Shown here one piece after another: positions 53,045-62,786 of a stretch of DNA of 64,000 nt (the stretch's first letter is position 1; every line of letters begins with the position of its first letter). Source of the DNA: Sulfuricystis thermophila. Lineage in GTDB: Bacteria > Pseudomonadota > Gammaproteobacteria > Burkholderiales > Rhodocyclaceae. Position numbers and translations under genes: made by a program. The notes beneath the pieces are model-generated. The model was not told the DNA's origin. It did not search any database and saw only the letters and a list, made by a program, of their open reading frames with translations. The stretch lies in contig NZ_AP019373.1 in NCBI RefSeq assembly GCF_004323595.1, forward strand, positions 2,418,001 through 2,482,000. Reading direction: 5' to 3'.

Positions 53045-53116
53045 GGCTACAGATTATCCCGAAAATCAAAACCACCATGAAAGAAGTAGGCCGTGCATTT
53101 GCTTTTCCGACATCGG

Positions 53117-55885
53117 TCAACGCGCCGGCATGGCCAGCCGCGCCAGGAATGCCGTCACCGGTTGCGGCCGGCCAAACAAGTAACCTTGGAAATGATGGCA
53201 GCCATTGTGTTTGAGCCAGGTGAGTTGTGCCTCGGTCTCGACGCCTTCGGCGACGACTTCGAGGTGCATCTGCCGGGCGATCAGCAGGATGGTCTTCGAC
53301 AGCGCGGCATCGTCGGCATCCTGCGGCAGGCCGGCCACGAAAGCACGGTCGATCTTCAGCTCCTGGAGCGGCAGACGCTTCAGATAGGAGAGGGACGAAT
53401 AGCCAGTGCCGAAATCGTCGATCGAGAAACGGATACCGAGCGCCTGAAGCTCATGCATGCGCGCCGTCGCCTCGCCGAGATCGGTAAGCAGGAGGTTCTC
53501 GGTGATTTCGAGTACCAGCCGCAGAGGGTTTGCGCCGGTTTCGGCGAGTATCGTGCGCACCCGGGCGACGAAATCCGCCTTGCGGAACTGACGCGGGCTG
53601 ATGTTCACGGCGAGCCGCAGATCGTGGCCGGCCTCTTCCAGCGCCTTGAGCAGCATCGCCGCCTTGCGCAGCACCCACTCGCCGAGCTCGTCGATCAGAC
53701 CACTTTCCTCGGCGAGCGGAATGAAGGAGGTCGGCGGTACCAGTCCACGGCGCGGATGGGGCCAGCGCAGCAGAACCTCGGCGCCCTTGAGGCGTCCCTC
53801 CGCATCGTGCTGCCCCTGCAGGTAAAGCTCGAATTCTTCGCTGGCGATCGCGGCGTGCAGGTCGTTTTCGAGTGCCAGACGTTCTTCCACCAGCGACTGC
53901 ATCGCCGGCTCGAAGAAGCACACGGCATTGCGACCACCTTCCTTGGCCTGATACATCGCGGTATCGGCATGGCGCAGGATAGCCTCGCAGTTTTCGCCGA
54001 CTCCATCGGGAAACAGGGTCAGACCGATCGACGCCCCGAGGTGGCAAACCCCGCCGACCTGACCGAGCTCGAAGGGCTGAGAGAGCGCCAGCCGCAGCTT
54101 GTCGGCGACATGCCTCGCGGCAGCGGCAGCGGTTGCCGCATCGGCAGCGAGACCGGGCAGCAGGACGACGAATTCGTCGCCGCCGAGACGCGCGACGGTA
54201 TCCACCTCGCGCAATAGGCCTTTCAGGCGTGCTGCGGTTTCACGCAACACGGCATCGCCCGCGGTATGACCATGGGCATCGTTGATCTGCTTGAAATGGT
54301 CGAGATCAATGAACAAGAGCGCACCGTGATGACCGTTGCGGCGCGCCTCGGCAAACTCGCGTTCGAGACGGTCGAGCAACAAACGACGGTTGGGCAGATG
54401 AGTGAGCGGATCGTAGAACGCAAGCCGTTCGATCTCGTCCTGCGCGGCATGCCGTTCGGTGATGTCCAGATGCGTGCCGGTGATGCGCAGCGGCCGCCCT
54501 TCGGCATCTCTCGCCGTTACCCGGCCGCGGGATAGGATCCAGCGCCACTGCCCGTCCTTGCCGCGCATACGAAATTCGGCCTCGTATTGCGGTAGGCGTC
54601 CTTCGAGGTGATCCTTGAACGCGCGTTTCGCACCCGACAGATCGTCCGGGTGGATCAGTGCGATCCAAGGATCGGCGAGTGCGGCGAAATCTTCTGGGCG
54701 ATAGCCGAGCATGCCCGCCCAGCGCGCGTCGACGACGAGGGCGCCCGTCGTCAGGTCGCGATCCCATAGACCAAGGTTCGCGCCTTGGAGCGCCAGCGCC
54801 AGGCGGGTACGTTGGGCATCGAGATCGGCGCGCAGGCGATAGGACTCTGAAACGTCGCGGAACACCATCACCACGCCGATCAGCTGACCCGTGCCATCGC
54901 GGATCGGCGCCGCACTGTCGGAGATGTGGTAACGCCGGCCGTCTTTCGCCACCAACACCGTATGATTGGCCAGGCCCACTACCAGCCCCGTTTCCAGCAC
55001 GCGCCCGACCGGGATTTCCGCCGGCTGCCCCGTCAAGGCGTGTTCGATCTTGAAGATCTCGGCAATGCTGCGGCCGCGCGCTTCGGCTTCGGTCCAGCCG
55101 GTCAGCGCCTCGGCCACCGGATTGAGGTAGGACACGCGCATCGTCGCATCGGTCGTCACCAGGCCATCGCCGATGGACTGCAGAATCGCCGTCACCTCGC
55201 CTTCGCTGGCTGCGAGCTCCTGCACGGTCTGCTGCACGGTCTCGGCCATGCGGTTGAAATCGTGGGCGAGCCGGCCGATCTCGTCTTGCGTTTCATCTTC
55301 CACCCGCGCTTCGAGCCGGCCGGCAGTGATCTCGTGGGCGGTCGCGGCGAGCCGTGCGAGTCGACGCGTCAGTCGCCGGGAAAGGATGCGGAACAACACC
55401 GTCACCAGCGCCAAGGACAGCATTGCGGTGACGAGCATGGCCAGTCCCATGCGTTCCGACAATGCAGCGAAGCCGCCGGCGCCCAGACGCAGATGCACCC
55501 GGCCGAAACTCACACCACTCTCTTCGAGCTCGAAGATACTGTCTTTGCCGAAAGGTGATCGATTCGCTTCGTGCGCTTCGGCCACCATGGTGCCATCGTT
55601 CGAAACCACCTCGATCGCATCGATTGCGTCGCTCTTGATCAGTGCCTGTGCGATCTCGCGCACACTGGCGTAGTCGCGCTCGACCATCGGCCCGGTCAGC
55701 GCCGCGGCGAGCAGTGGCCGCAGCGTCGTTTCCTGCTGTTCGATACCGCGCTCGGCAGACCAGCGCAGCAATGCGAGCATCATCGCACCGAAAAGGAGCA
55801 GACCCAACAACGATGCGAACGCCGCCAAGAGGCTCAGCTTGTGGCGAATCGGCAGATCAGCAAAAAAACCTGACCGGCGGGACAC
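53117..55885 (-). CDS. membrane HAMP-PAS-PAS-GGDEF-EAL protein (module 2)
   Basis: 922 residues. Membrane helix about 16-41, periplasmic domain with the marker PMVERDYA near 66-73, second helix about 130-155, HAMP to about 210. Two PAS domains follow (about 220-340 and 350-470, the second with a PAC segment), then GGDEF (RLGGDEFVVLL intact) and EAL with EVL at its first position (GAEVLLRW), INISPRQF-like VNISPRQF, DDFGTGYSS, LKIDRAF, AEGVET and QGYLFG. Could be a dual c-di-GMP enzyme. The periplasmic domain resembles that of the 20.9-23.3 kb protein, and a PhnD-type gene abuts it in the same order. Confidence 0.9.
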   Translation of the reverse strand: MSRRSGFFADLPIRHKLSLLAAFASLLGLLLFGAMMLALLRWSAERGIEQQETTLRPLLAAALTGPMVERDYASVREIAQALIKSDAIDAIEVVSNDGTMVAEAHEANRSPFGKDSIFELEESGVSFGRVHLRLGAGGFAALSERMGLAMLVTAMLSLALVTVLFRILSRRLTRRLARLAATAHEITAGRLEARVEDETQDEIGRLAHDFNRMAETVQQTVQELAASEGEVTAILQSIGDGLVTTDATMRVSYLNPVAEALTGWTEAEARGRSIAEIFKIEHALTGQPAEIPVGRVLETGLVVGLANHTVLVAKDGRRYHISDSAAPIRDGTGQLIGVVMVFRDVSESYRLRADLDAQRTRLALALQGANLGLWDRDLTTGALVVDARWAGMLGYRPEDFAALADPWIALIHPDDLSGAKRAFKDHLEGRLPQYEAEFRMRGKDGQWRWILSRGRVTARDAEGRPLRITGTHLDITERHAAQDEIERLAFYDPLTHLPNRRLLLDRLEREFAEARRNGHHGALLFIDLDHFKQINDAHGHTAGDAVLRETAARLKGLLREVDTVARLGGDEFVVLLPGLAADAATAAAAARHVADKLRLALSQPFELGQVGGVCHLGASIGLTLFPDGVGENCEAILRHADTAMYQAKEGGRNAVCFFEPAMQSLVEERLALENDLHAAIASEEFELYLQGQHDAEGRLKGAEVLLRWPHPRRGLVPPTSFIPLAEESGLIDELGEWVLRKAAMLLKALEEAGHDLRLAVNISPRQFRKADFVARVRTILAETGANPLRLVLEITENLLLTDLGEATARMHELQALGIRFSIDDFGTGYSSLSYLKRLPLQELKIDRAFVAGLPQDADDAALSKTILLIARQMHLEVVAEGVETEAQLTWLKHNGCHHFQGYLFGRPQPVTAFLARLAMPAR

Positions 55886-56761
55886 TCAAGATTCCTCGTG
55901 CATCTGGCGATACAGTTCGACCACCAACGGATCGATCCCCTGCATTTCAGCGTCGGTGACCGGCACCAGCCCCTGATGACCGAGGGAAGCGATGAAGGTT
56001 TGGCCGCTTGGCTGCGCGGCAAAGTCGAACAGCGCCCGGCTGAGCGCTTCTGCCTTGTGAGCCAGCCGGGGTGACACATGGTAGATGACGGCCGCCAGGC
56101 CACGCCCCAGCGGCATCAGCACCCGAACCTTCGCCGCCAGCGCGGCATCGACCTGGGCGAGCGTGGTGCGCGAGACGATCGCCGCCTCGACGTCACCGAC
56201 CAGCAGGCGTTGCAGTGAATTGGCATGCGTGCCGGTGGTGACGAGGCGGAAATCGCGGCCGGCGATGCGTCCCGCGTCGCGCAGAAAACGCAAGCCGATC
56301 ACTCCCAGCGAGGCGACGCGGTCGGTGACCGCGATGGCGACCGCTCCCCATTTGAAATCCTTGAGACTCTTCTCTGGCACATCTGCACGCACGACGAGCA
56401 CCGGCTCGAGCGGCGCCTGAGTGCGCACGAGCGGCACATGGCCGAGCTCGCGCTGGGCGAGGCGAGCATGAATCATCGCATCGGCGACGATATCGTAGGC
56501 ACCGGCACGCATGCGGACGAGATGCTCTGCATAGTTCGGCGCGCTGGCAAGATCCACCTTCTGCCCCAGAACACCCTCGATGACCGGCAGCAGCGGGGAA
56601 TAAAAGCCGACGAGCCGGCGCGCCGGCAAATAGGGCACGATGGCGAATACCGGCCGCTCGCCGGCGCGCACCGCGGCGGGCAGCCATCCGGTTGCGGCGG
56701 CAGCGAGCGCGCCAGCCAGAAATCGGCGGCGTGGGAAGGAAGGATCACAGTGCATCGGCAT
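55886..56761 (-). CDS. PhnD-type periplasmic binding protein (module 2)
   Basis: 291 residues with a Tat-like leader (SFPRRRFLAGALAAAATGWL, AVRAGERP cleavage region). PhnD fold: FAIVPYLPARRLVGFYSPLL, YDIVADAMIHARLAQRELG, WGAVAIAVTDRVASLGVIGL, QRLLVGDVEAAIVSRTT. No transport genes nearby. It overlaps the end of ntrY by 17 bases and stops one base before the GGDEF-EAL gene begins, so the pair is translated together. Probable ligand-delivering partner of that enzyme; ligand unknown. Confidence 0.82.
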   Translation of the reverse strand: MPMHCDPSFPRRRFLAGALAAAATGWLPAAVRAGERPVFAIVPYLPARRLVGFYSPLLPVIEGVLGQKVDLASAPNYAEHLVRMRAGAYDIVADAMIHARLAQRELGHVPLVRTQAPLEPVLVVRADVPEKSLKDFKWGAVAIAVTDRVASLGVIGLRFLRDAGRIAGRDFRLVTTGTHANSLQRLLVGDVEAAIVSRTTLAQVDAALAAKVRVLMPLGRGLAAVIYHVSPRLAHKAEALSRALFDFAAQPSGQTFIASLGHQGLVPVTDAEMQGIDPLVVELYRQMHEES

Positions 56762-58583
56762 TTTCCCCTGATGGGGCGATGGGTAATTGTACGCAAACTC
56801 GTGCGCCGCCCCCTTCGGCTGCAGGCCGGTTGGCGAGCGTCACCGTGCCGCCGTGATCGACGACGATCTTGTGCACGATCGCCAATCCGAGGCCGGTGCC
56901 CTTCGGCTTGGTGGTCACATAGGGTTCGAACGCATGTTGGAGGATTTCGGGCGGGAAGCCGGGGCCGTTGTCAGCCACGACCAGCTCGGCCTTGCGGCCC
57001 GCATGGCGCGTCTTCACCAAAATCCGTGCCGTCCCGGAAGCAGAAACTTTGCGAGATGGGTCGGCGCCCGGCGGGACGTTTCCATTTCCGCCAGCACCAA
57101 CTTTGTCACCACAGGCTTCGGCAGCGTTCTTGATCAGGTTGTGCAGCACCTGGCGAATCTGATCGGCGTCGGCCAGCACCGGCGGGAGGAGCGGATCGAG
57201 CTCGGTTTCGATGTTGAAGCCGCTGTGGGCATAGAGTTCGAGCACCTCGGCAATCAGACGGTTCAGATCGAGCGGCTGCGGATTCGGCGGCGGCAGACGC
57301 GCATAGTCGCGGAAGTCGTTGACCATCGCCTTCATCGCCTCGACCTGATCGACGATGGTCTTCGTCGCCCGCTCGAGCATCGCGGCATCCTCCGGGGCGA
57401 GCTTCCCGGAGAGCTTCATCTGCAGACGCTCGGCCGAGAGCTGGATCGGAGTGAGGGGATTCTTGATCTCATGGGCGAGCCGCCGCGCCACCTCGCCCCA
57501 GACCGCGGCGCGTTGCGCGGCTTCACGCTCGACGCGTGCCTGGGAGAGCTGTTGCGTCATCTCGTTGAACGAGCGGGTCAGCACCCCCAGCTCGTCGTCG
57601 GTTTCCAGCACCGCACGCGGCGTCAGATCGCCCGCGGCGACGGCGCGCGTGCCTTCGGCGAGCATCAACAGCGGCTTGGCGAGCCGGCTGGCGAGGAAGA
57701 AGGCCAGCGCGATCGCGGCGAACAGCGCGAGCAGCAACGCAAAGGTCAGGGTCAGCGTATAGAGGCGTTTGAGGCCGGCGCGGCCGAGCTGCAGTTGCTG
57801 GTAATCGCGCTGCGCCGCCTCCACCAGGGCGGCGCTTTGCGCGATCGCGGCCGGCACCGGCTGTTCGAGCTGCAGGATCAGCGGCTCGGCCGCGAAACGG
57901 TAGGCGCGCACCGGCAAGAGGGCGCGCACCACGAAGCCGCTCGCCGCATCGCCTTCGACACGCGCGCTACCCGTGCCGGTACGCGCCTGCCGCAGCTCGA
58001 CCGGGTCGGGCAACGCGGGCATGAGCTCCGGCAATTCACTGGCGCTGCTGCTGGCGACCAGCTGGCCGTTCGCAGTCACCAGCACGGCGGCATTCACCCC
58101 GGCCTGCTCGCGCAGGCGATTGAGGAGCACCGCCCCCGGCGCAGGCACTTCGGCCAGGTCATAGGCCATCGAGCGGCCTTTGACGAGGAGCTCCGTCTGC
58201 ATCGTCTCGAACACGCTGCGGGCCAGATCGAGACCGCCGTCGAGCGCCGCCTCGATGCGCACGTCGAACCACGAATCGATGCTCTTCACGGCGAACTGCA
58301 TCGACACCGCATACACCAGCGCGCCGGGCAGCACCGCCATCATCGCCAGCATCATCAGCAGCCGCGTCTTGAGGCGGGCGCCGAACACGCCATTCCGGTA
58401 ATCGCGCCACAGGCGGCGCAACTGGGTGATGACCAGTCCGAGCAGCAGCAGGGCCGCCAGCGCATTGAGGATGATCAACAGCGGCGTGTGGCGGGCGAAC
58501 AGCGCGGTATCGGCCGAAGCCGACGTCAGCAAAATCACCAGCATGCCGCCGAGCGCCGCGGCGAGTGTCAAGGCGATGATCAT
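56745..58583 (-). CDS. ntrY: NtrY-like sensor histidine kinase
   Basis: 612 residues. Membrane helices near 1-20, 33-53, 72-92 and 275-298, a periplasmic sensor between the last two, HAMP to about 350, H-box RRLAHEIKNPLTPIQ with His 371, N-box HNLIKNAAEACG, G1 VVADNGPGF, G2 TGLGLAIVHKIV. Between the N-box and the next beta strand sits a Gly/Pro-rich segment (about 493-519) encoded by two diverged, adjacent copies of the dispersed motif. Pairs with NtrX in nitrogen or redox regulation. ATG overlaps the DUF4390 stop (ATGA). Confidence 0.9.
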   Translation of the reverse strand: MIIALTLAAALGGMLVILLTSASADTALFARHTPLLIILNALAALLLLGLVITQLRRLWRDYRNGVFGARLKTRLLMMLAMMAVLPGALVYAVSMQFAVKSIDSWFDVRIEAALDGGLDLARSVFETMQTELLVKGRSMAYDLAEVPAPGAVLLNRLREQAGVNAAVLVTANGQLVASSSASELPELMPALPDPVELRQARTGTGSARVEGDAASGFVVRALLPVRAYRFAAEPLILQLEQPVPAAIAQSAALVEAAQRDYQQLQLGRAGLKRLYTLTLTFALLLALFAAIALAFFLASRLAKPLLMLAEGTRAVAAGDLTPRAVLETDDELGVLTRSFNEMTQQLSQARVEREAAQRAAVWGEVARRLAHEIKNPLTPIQLSAERLQMKLSGKLAPEDAAMLERATKTIVDQVEAMKAMVNDFRDYARLPPPNPQPLDLNRLIAEVLELYAHSGFNIETELDPLLPPVLADADQIRQVLHNLIKNAAEACGDKVGAGGNGNVPPGADPSRKVSASGTARILVKTRHAGRKAELVVADNGPGFPPEILQHAFEPYVTTKPKGTGLGLAIVHKIVVDHGGTVTLANRPAAEGGGARVCVQLPIAPSGENADAL

Positions 58584-59170
58584 TGCGGCTCAGGCTGGGG
58601 CACGAACTGCCAGCTCAAGGTGCGGGCATCGACCCGCCAGTCGTCGTTGGCCAGCGCATCGATCTGCAAGGGTTTCGGCAACTGGTTCTGGTCGAGCGAA
58701 AGACGCACGGCGGCGGCGAGCGACTCGCCCTGCGGCAGGGTTCCCGCGTCGGCGACGTGCAGGCGCCGGATGTGGCCGAGCGCAGTGAGCGCCGCTTCGA
58801 GCGTATCGAAGTTCTGATACAGGCTGCCGACGGCGAGCCGATACTGTCGCGTCAGCGTCTGGTAGCTCAAGCGGTAATTGACGACACGGCCGGCCAGATG
58901 CTCATCGATCCAGTACCAGCGCTTGCGCTTGATCTGCACCTCGAAACGGAAATGAAGCGGCACGCCCTTGCCGACGGCATCGACGAGACGCGCGCCGAGC
59001 TCGACGTCGAATTCGGCATTCACCGCCCAGCCACGTTCATCCGGGACCACCTCGGCGCCTTTCGGCTGGATGCTACCCGCCCAGGCCAGCACGGTGACGA
59101 GCAGACCGAAGCCCAGCGCAACGAACCGTTCAAGGCGTCTTTTCCAGCAGGGCGTAGTAGAAGCCGTCAT
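58580..59170 (-). CDS. DUF4390 family protein
   Basis: 196 residues. The N-terminus has a hydrophobic leader (VALGFGLLVTVLAWAGS) after a basic stretch. The body matches the DUF4390 pattern preceding ntrY in betaproteobacteria: WAVNAEFDVELGARLVDAVG, PLHFRFEVQIKRKRWYWIDE, VVNYRLSYQTLTRQYRLAVG. Probably exported or anchored; function unknown. With this ATG it overlaps rsmB by 41 bases; a later start would remove the overlap but shorten the leader. Coupled to ntrY. Confidence 0.8.
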   Translation of the reverse strand: MTASTTPCWKRRLERFVALGFGLLVTVLAWAGSIQPKGAEVVPDERGWAVNAEFDVELGARLVDAVGKGVPLHFRFEVQIKRKRWYWIDEHLAGRVVNYRLSYQTLTRQYRLAVGSLYQNFDTLEAALTALGHIRRLHVADAGTLPQGESLAAAVRLSLDQNQLPKPLQIDALANDDWRVDARTLSWQFVPQPEPQ

Positions 59171-60410
59171 GAGTGGCCGAGGGCAAGAGTTGCAATTCTT
59201 CTTCGCTGCCGCCCGTCGGCAGGCGGCGCGCATCCGGATGACGCGCAAGGAACGCGCGCACCTGCCCGCCGTTTTCCGCGGGAAAGACCGAACAGGTGCA
59301 GTAGAGCATTTTGCCACCGGGGGCCATGAGCGGCCACAAGGCATCGAGGATGGCAGCCTGGGTCTGTGCGAATCCCGCCACATCCTCCGGGCGCCGCAGC
59401 CACTTGATGTCGGGATGGCGTCGCACCACGCCCGAGGCGGAACAGGGCACATCGGCGAGAATGCGCTCGAAAGGCCGCCCGTCCCACCAGTCCGCCGGTT
59501 TGCGTGCATCGCCGATTTTCACCGTCGCGGCAAGATGAAGCCGCGCGAGGTTTTCCTCGATGCGCCGAGCGCGCAGGGCATCCACTTCCAGCGCGGTCAG
59601 CTCGAGATCAGCGAGTTCGAGCAAATGAGCCGCCTTGCCCCCGGGCGCGGCGCAGGCATCGAGCACACGCATGCCGTCTCGGGCATCGAGGAGCCGCGCC
59701 GCGCGCTGCGCACCCCAGTCCTGCACCGAGACGCAACCCTCCTGAAAACCGGGGAGGCGCTCGACCGGCAAGGGGGGTTCGAGCAGGATCGCCGTCTCGT
59801 CGAGCGCCTGCCCTGCACCACCGGCCTCGGCCAACTGCGCGAGAAACTCGGCGCTGGTGACACGGCACCGCGCGTTCAGCCGCAGCGTCATCGGCGGATG
59901 AGCATTGCCGCTGGCGGCGATCTCCCGCCAGCGTTCCGGATAAGCCTCGCGCAACAGCGCGAGCCACCAACGAGGATGCCGCCAATGAGCCAATTCGTCG
60001 GCCTCCGCCGCAGCGATGAGCTCTGCGCGGCGGCGCTGGAAATTGCGCAGGATGGCATTGGTCAGTTTCTTGAACGGCTTGGCGGCAGCCTCGACGGCCT
60101 GATCGACGAGGGTGTGCGCGTCAGTGGGGCGGCGCTCCAGGCGGGCGAGCGCGACCAGCAACAGCGCCCGCGCCGCCTTGTCTTTCAGCGGCCGTTCGAG
60201 CAGACGGGCGAGGAAAAAATCGCCGCGGCCATGATCGCGCAAGGTGGTCAGCGCGAGATCGCGCGCGGCCGGCCGCAGCTCGATGGGCAGCGCGGCGAGC
60301 GCAACCTCCGGCGTGCGGCCGACGAGCACTTCCGCAACCGCTGCCGCCGCAGCGGCGAGCGCCCGGGAAAGCGGCGGGTTGCGAAAGGGGGGCGGGGAGG
60401 TGGCATTCAT
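59130..60410 (-). CDS. rsmB: 16S rRNA m5C967 methyltransferase
   Basis: 426 residues. N-terminal NusB-like domain (residues about 1-140) and C-terminal methyltransferase: VLDACAAPGGKAAHLLEL (SAM motif), ADVPCSASGVVRRHPD (first Cys), MLYCTCSVFPAENG (catalytic Cys). Methylates C967 of 16S rRNA. Usually next to fmt and def, but here an opposite-strand homospermidine synthase separates them. Confidence 0.94.
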   Translation of the reverse strand: MNATSPPPFRNPPLSRALAAAAAAVAEVLVGRTPEVALAALPIELRPAARDLALTTLRDHGRGDFFLARLLERPLKDKAARALLLVALARLERRPTDAHTLVDQAVEAAAKPFKKLTNAILRNFQRRRAELIAAAEADELAHWRHPRWWLALLREAYPERWREIAASGNAHPPMTLRLNARCRVTSAEFLAQLAEAGGAGQALDETAILLEPPLPVERLPGFQEGCVSVQDWGAQRAARLLDARDGMRVLDACAAPGGKAAHLLELADLELTALEVDALRARRIEENLARLHLAATVKIGDARKPADWWDGRPFERILADVPCSASGVVRRHPDIKWLRRPEDVAGFAQTQAAILDALWPLMAPGGKMLYCTCSVFPAENGGQVRAFLARHPDARRLPTGGSEEELQLLPSATHDGFYYALLEKTP

Positions 60411-60460
60411 TTCGGCTCAGGAAGCGCATGGTAACCGCGATTCTGTGGTAAACGTCATTC

Positions 60461-61876
60461 ATGAACCTTTCCGCCCATACCCCCATTCCCTTCCCGGGCC
60501 GGCTGACGATCGTCGGCTGGGGTGCGATCGCCCAAGGCGTTCTGCCGCTCCTGTTTCGTCATTTCGCGCTGCGCCCCGAGCAGGTGGCGATCGTCACCGC
60601 CGATGCCGAAGGCATCAGGGAGGCACGGGATTACGGTGTTTCGCATACGATCCTGCCGCTCGACCGCGATAATTTCCGGCAAGTGCTCGCCCCACTCGTC
60701 GGACCCGGCGACTTTCTGCTCAATCTTGCCGTCAATGTCGCGAGCGTGGCGCTAATCGAGTTCTGCCGCGAGCGTGGCGCCCTTTATCTCGATGCCTGTA
60801 TCGAACCCTGGGCGGGCGGTTACACCGATCCGCTGCTTTCCCCTTCGCAGCGTTCGAACTACGCGTTGCGCGAACAGGCGAAGGCGCTCCATCGCCCCGG
60901 TGCGCCGACCGCGGTGCTCACCCACGGCGCCAATCCCGGCTGGGTGTCGCATTTCGTCAAGCAGGCGCTGCTCGACATCGCGCGCGATTGCGGCCTCGAT
61001 GCCACGCCGCCCGCCGACCGTGCCGGCTGGGCGCGACTCGCGCAATCACTCGGCGTCCGGGTGATCCATATCGCCGAACGCGACTGGCAGGTGGCCGAAC
61101 CCAGGAAGCGTCCTGGCGAATTCGTCAACACCTGGTCGGTCGATGGCTTCGTCGGTGAAGGTTGCCAACCCGCCGAGCTCGGCTGGGGCAGCCACGAAAA
61201 GGCGTTGCCGCCGGACGGCCATCGCCACGGCTTCGGCTGCGAGGCGGCGATCTGGCTCGAACGCCCGGGCGCGGCGACACGCGTGCGCAGCTGGACACCG
61301 CTCGCCGGGCCGATGCACGGTTTCCTGATCACGCATGGCGAGGCGATCTCGATCGCCGACTATCTGACCATAGGCACCGGCACGACGCCGACATACCGGC
61401 CGACCGTGCATTACGCCTACCATCCTTGTGATGACGCGGTGCTCTCACTGCATGAGCTCGCCGGCCGCGAGTGGCATCTGCAGGAAAACAAACGCATCGT
61501 GCGCGACGAGATCCTTGCCGGCGTCGATGAGCTGGGTGTGCTGCTGATGGGCCATCCCAAGGGCGCTTACTGGTTCGGCTCGCGGCTTTCGCACGCAGAA
61601 GCGAAGCGGCTCGCCCCCTACAACTCGGCGACGGTGTTGCAGGTGACGGCCGGCGTGATGGCCGGTATGGCGTGGGCGATCGAAAATCCGGCGATGGGCG
61701 TGGTCGATCCCGACGAGCTGCCCTTTGCCGAGATGATCGAATGGTGCCGGCCTTATCTCGGCGAGGTGGTCGGCGTCTATTCCGACTGGACGCCGCTGAA
61801 AGACCGTGCCGGATTCTTCCCGCAGGACGTCGATGTCGACGACCCGTGGCAGTTCAAGAATTTCCGGGTGAGCTGA
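60461..61876 (+). CDS. hss: homospermidine synthase
   Basis: 471 residues, the usual length. NAD-binding start [91 protein letters not shown] and [12 protein letters not shown] match bacterial Hss. It makes homospermidine from two putrescines, NAD+-dependent. Opposite in strand to the flanking def-fmt and rsmB operons, and its last 23 bases overlap the fmt 3' end: a likely insertion. Codon usage is like its neighbours. Confidence 0.93.
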   Translation: MNLSAHTPIPFPGRLTIVGWGAIAQGVLPLLFRHFALRPEQVAIVTADAEGIREARDYGVSHTILPLDRDNFRQVLAPLVGPGDFLLNLAVNVASVALIEFCRERGALYLDACIEPWAGGYTDPLLSPSQRSNYALREQAKALHRPGAPTAVLTHGANPGWVSHFVKQALLDIARDCGLDATPPADRAGWARLAQSLGVRVIHIAERDWQVAEPRKRPGEFVNTWSVDGFVGEGCQPAELGWGSHEKALPPDGHRHGFGCEAAIWLERPGAATRVRSWTPLAGPMHGFLITHGEAISIADYLTIGTGTTPTYRPTVHYAYHPCDDAVLSLHELAGREWHLQENKRIVRDEILAGVDELGVLLMGHPKGAYWFGSRLSHAEAKRLAPYNSATVLQVTAGVMAGMAWAIENPAMGVVDPDELPFAEMIEWCRPYLGEVVGVYSDWTPLKDRAGFFPQDVDVDDPWQFKNFRVS

Positions 61877-62786
61877 ATCTTTCACCGGCAGCGAGCGGAA
61901 AGCCGCGCAGGAAATCGGCAGCGGGGAGCCGGCGGCCGCCAGGCTTCTGCAGCTCGGTGAGTTTGAGCGCGCCATCGCCGCAGGCGACGACGATGCCGGA
62001 AGGTGCCACCGCGAGAATCTCGCCCGGCGCGCCCTGGCCTGGCGCGAGCTCCGCGCGCCAAAGTTTCAGCGTCGTGTCGTGAAGCTGCGCGCTACAACCC
62101 GGAAAGGGGTCGAAGGCGCGCATTTTCCTTTCGATCTCGACCGCCGGCCGCGTCCAATCGATCATGCCCTCCGCCTTGTCGATCTTCGCCGCATAAGTCA
62201 CACCTTCGGCGGGCTGCGGTGTCGGGGTGAGCGTGTCGAAGCATCGCAATGCTTCGACGATCAGCCGCCCGCCCAAGGAGGCGAGCTTGTCGTGCAGGCT
62301 CCCTGCCGTCTCGTCAGCGCCGATTTTCACGCTTTCGGCGAGCAGCAGCGGCCCGGTATCGAGGCCGGCGTCCATCTGCATGATCGTGATGCCCGTCTCT
62401 TTGTCGCCCGCCTCGATCGCGCGTTGGATCGGTGCCGCACCCCGCCAGCGCGGCAGAAGGGAGGCGTGGATGTTCACGCAGCCGTGCTTTGGGATGCCGA
62501 GCACCGCAGACGGCAAAATCAGCCCGTAGGCGGCGACCACCAGCACATCGGGCGCCGCTTCGATGAGCGGCGCATGGGTCGCGGGATCGCGCAGCTTTTC
62601 CGGCTGATGCACGGGGATGCCGTGTTCTTGGGCGACCGCCTTGACCGGACTCATGACGGGTTTCTGGCCGCGCCCGGCCGGGCGGTCGGGCTGGGTGAGC
62701 ACCAGCGGCACCGGAAAGCCCGCGGCAAGGATCGCCCGCAGGGCAACCGCAGCGAATTCGGGGGTGCCTGCGAAAGCGACCCTCAT
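61854..62786 (-). CDS. fmt: methionyl-tRNA formyltransferase
   Basis: 310 residues. [32 protein letters not shown], catalytic [18 protein letters not shown] near 135, [16 protein letters not shown]. The C-terminal OB domain ends [16 protein letters not shown]. Formylates initiator Met-tRNA. Overlaps def by one base (TGATG) and hss by 23 bases (convergent). Bases around 62302-62325 weakly match the dispersed motif (KIGADETAG), in a position where Fmt is normally conserved. Confidence 0.96.
   Translation of the reverse strand: MRVAFAGTPEFAAVALRAILAAGFPVPLVLTQPDRPAGRGQKPVMSPVKAVAQEHGIPVHQPEKLRDPATHAPLIEAAPDVLVVAAYGLILPSAVLGIPKHGCVNIHASLLPRWRGAAPIQRAIEAGDKETGITIMQMDAGLDTGPLLLAESVKIGADETAGSLHDKLASLGGRLIVEALRCFDTLTPTPQPAEGVTYAAKIDKAEGMIDWTRPAVEIERKMRAFDPFPGCSAQLHDTTLKLWRAELAPGQGAPGEILAVAPSGIVVACGDGALKLTELQKPGGRRLPAADFLRGFPLAAGERFSSPGNS

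Noticed and set aside
56787-58817. 676-codon plus-strand frame opposite ntrY
   Set aside because: Antisense shadow of ntrY; composition typical of mirrored high-GC coding sequence. The same applies to the long frames opposite priA (44022-45758), hemE (45766-47982), ychF (34994-36298) and the pil genes (28626-30362).
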